DNA of 14,933 nucleotides from Deltaproteobacteria bacterium (GTDB taxonomy: Bacteria > Desulfobacterota > Binatia > UBA9968), in assembly GCA_021323355.1 (NCBI GenBank), contig JAJONK010000014.1, positions 1-14,933 of the forward strand. Reading direction: 5' to 3'. Below the pieces are notes generated by a model. It did not search any database, was not told the origin of the DNA, and saw only the letters and a program-made list of their open reading frames with translations. Of this stretch, positions 14,593-14,933 are shown one piece after another; positions within the stretch are counted from its first letter, which is position 1, and each line of letters starts with the position of its first letter. The position numbers and the translations under genes are program-made.

Positions 14593-14933
14593 TTGGAAAG
14601 TTTATCTCAGGAAAGAATTCTCGGCGTCTTAAAGAAAGTTCAGGACCCTGAACTTCACCGGGATATTGTAAGTCTTGGAATGGTGAAAAACCTCGTCCTG
14701 AATGACGGCAAGGTCAGTTTCACCGTTGAATTAACCACCCCGGCTTGTCCTTTGCGCGAGACCATCGAAACGGATTGTAAGAAGGCATTGGCGGAAGTTC
14801 CCGGGATCAAAGAGCTTGAAATAAGCTTCGGTGCGCAGGTGCGCGGTAGCAAGGCAGGCGAGGGCCAAACAGATCTGCTTCCTTCGGTGAAAAACGTGGT
14901 GCTGGTTGCCGCCGGAAAGGGTGGTGTCGGTAA
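14593..14933 (+). CDS. mrp: Mrp/ApbC-type Fe-S cluster carrier ATPase (3' partial)
   Basis: Mrp/ApbC proteins are cytoplasmic P-loop ATPases that carry and deliver [4Fe-4S] clusters. The visible 113 residues hold a MIP18/DUF59 domain (about 1-82), with QDPEL (17-21), IVSLGMV (25-31) and TTPACP (48-53; C52 conserved), then a linker and the deviant Walker A start AAGKGGVG (106-113), whose closing lysine falls beyond the window edge. The start is TTG 14593, with AAAGGAG (14581-14587) 5 nt upstream. No ATG fits before the domain, and the first residues MESLSQERI match the family's N-terminus. The rest of the gene, with the CxxC cluster-binding motif, lies to the right. It is divergent from the lipoprotein pair. 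Confidence 0.95.
   Translation, partial: MESLSQERILGVLKKVQDPELHRDIVSLGMVKNLVLNDGKVSFTVELTTPACPLRETIETDCKKALAEVPGIKELEISFGAQVRGSKAGEGQTDLLPSVKNVVLVAAGKGGVG

Noticed and set aside
1..14933. CRISPR array, tRNA, rRNA, insertion sequence or prophage
   Set aside because: No regularly spaced repeats, no cloverleaf-like sequence, no transposase or integrase motif was found; the excisionase-like HTH protein alone is not evidence of a mobile element.

Overview
The window reads as ordinary, gene-dense chromosome from an uncultured Gram-negative bacterium of moderate GC content. The outer-membrane style lipoproteins, PlsY and a biotin/Na+-linked acyl-CoA decarboxylase fit a Desulfobacterota/Methylomirabilota/Tectomicrobia-like soil or sediment lineage, but this placement is inference from gene types and the lineage cannot be fixed by reading alone. 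I see no tRNA, rRNA, insertion sequence or CRISPR array.

Layout. (1) Positions 1-1515: the 3' part of a MoeA molybdopterin-insertion protein fused to a periplasmic-binding-protein-like domain, cut by the left edge. (2) Positions 1516-2231: a control region with a striking 29-nt dyad (1768-1796), a small excisionase/MerR-type helix-turn-helix protein (1824-2054), and a stretch whose minus strand reads like the tail of an FHA-type domain. (3) Positions 2232-8076: a signalling operon of three genes joined by 4-nt overlaps. It holds a 1253-residue membrane histidine kinase (His-rich membrane module, 2 PAS, 3 GAF, HisKA, HATPase), a Rcp1-like single-domain response regulator, and a REC-GAF-HisKA-HATPase hybrid. 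None of the three carries a DNA-binding output domain, so the set looks like a phosphorelay whose target lies elsewhere.

(4) Positions 11226 down to 8100, minus strand: a complete four-gene Na+-translocating methylmalonyl-CoA decarboxylase type operon, in transcription order minimal biotin carrier (TTG start), a 48-residue OadG-like membrane subunit, beta membrane subunit, and carboxyltransferase alpha subunit. A good -35 box lies upstream. This enzyme would decarboxylate methylmalonyl-CoA (or a related acyl-CoA) to propionyl-CoA and pump Na+ outward. (5) Positions 11487-12581: a double-cupin protein, divergent from the operon, followed by a strong intrinsic terminator (12619-12656). (6) Positions 12710-13300: PlsY, the glycerol-3-phosphate acyltransferase of phospholipid synthesis, which runs tail to tail and overlaps by 14 nt with (7) a minus-strand pair of paralogous glycine-zipper lipoproteins (14381-13287), the second of which has gained an OmpA-like domain. 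(8) From 14593 to the right edge: the start of an Mrp/ApbC Fe-S cluster carrier, with several small dyads upstream.

The most notable items are the three-gene relay with its histidine-rich membrane sensor, the dyad operator before the HTH gene, the compact and re-ordered decarboxylase operon, and the duplicated lipoproteins in which one copy carries an OmpA domain lacking the usual peptidoglycan-binding aspartate.
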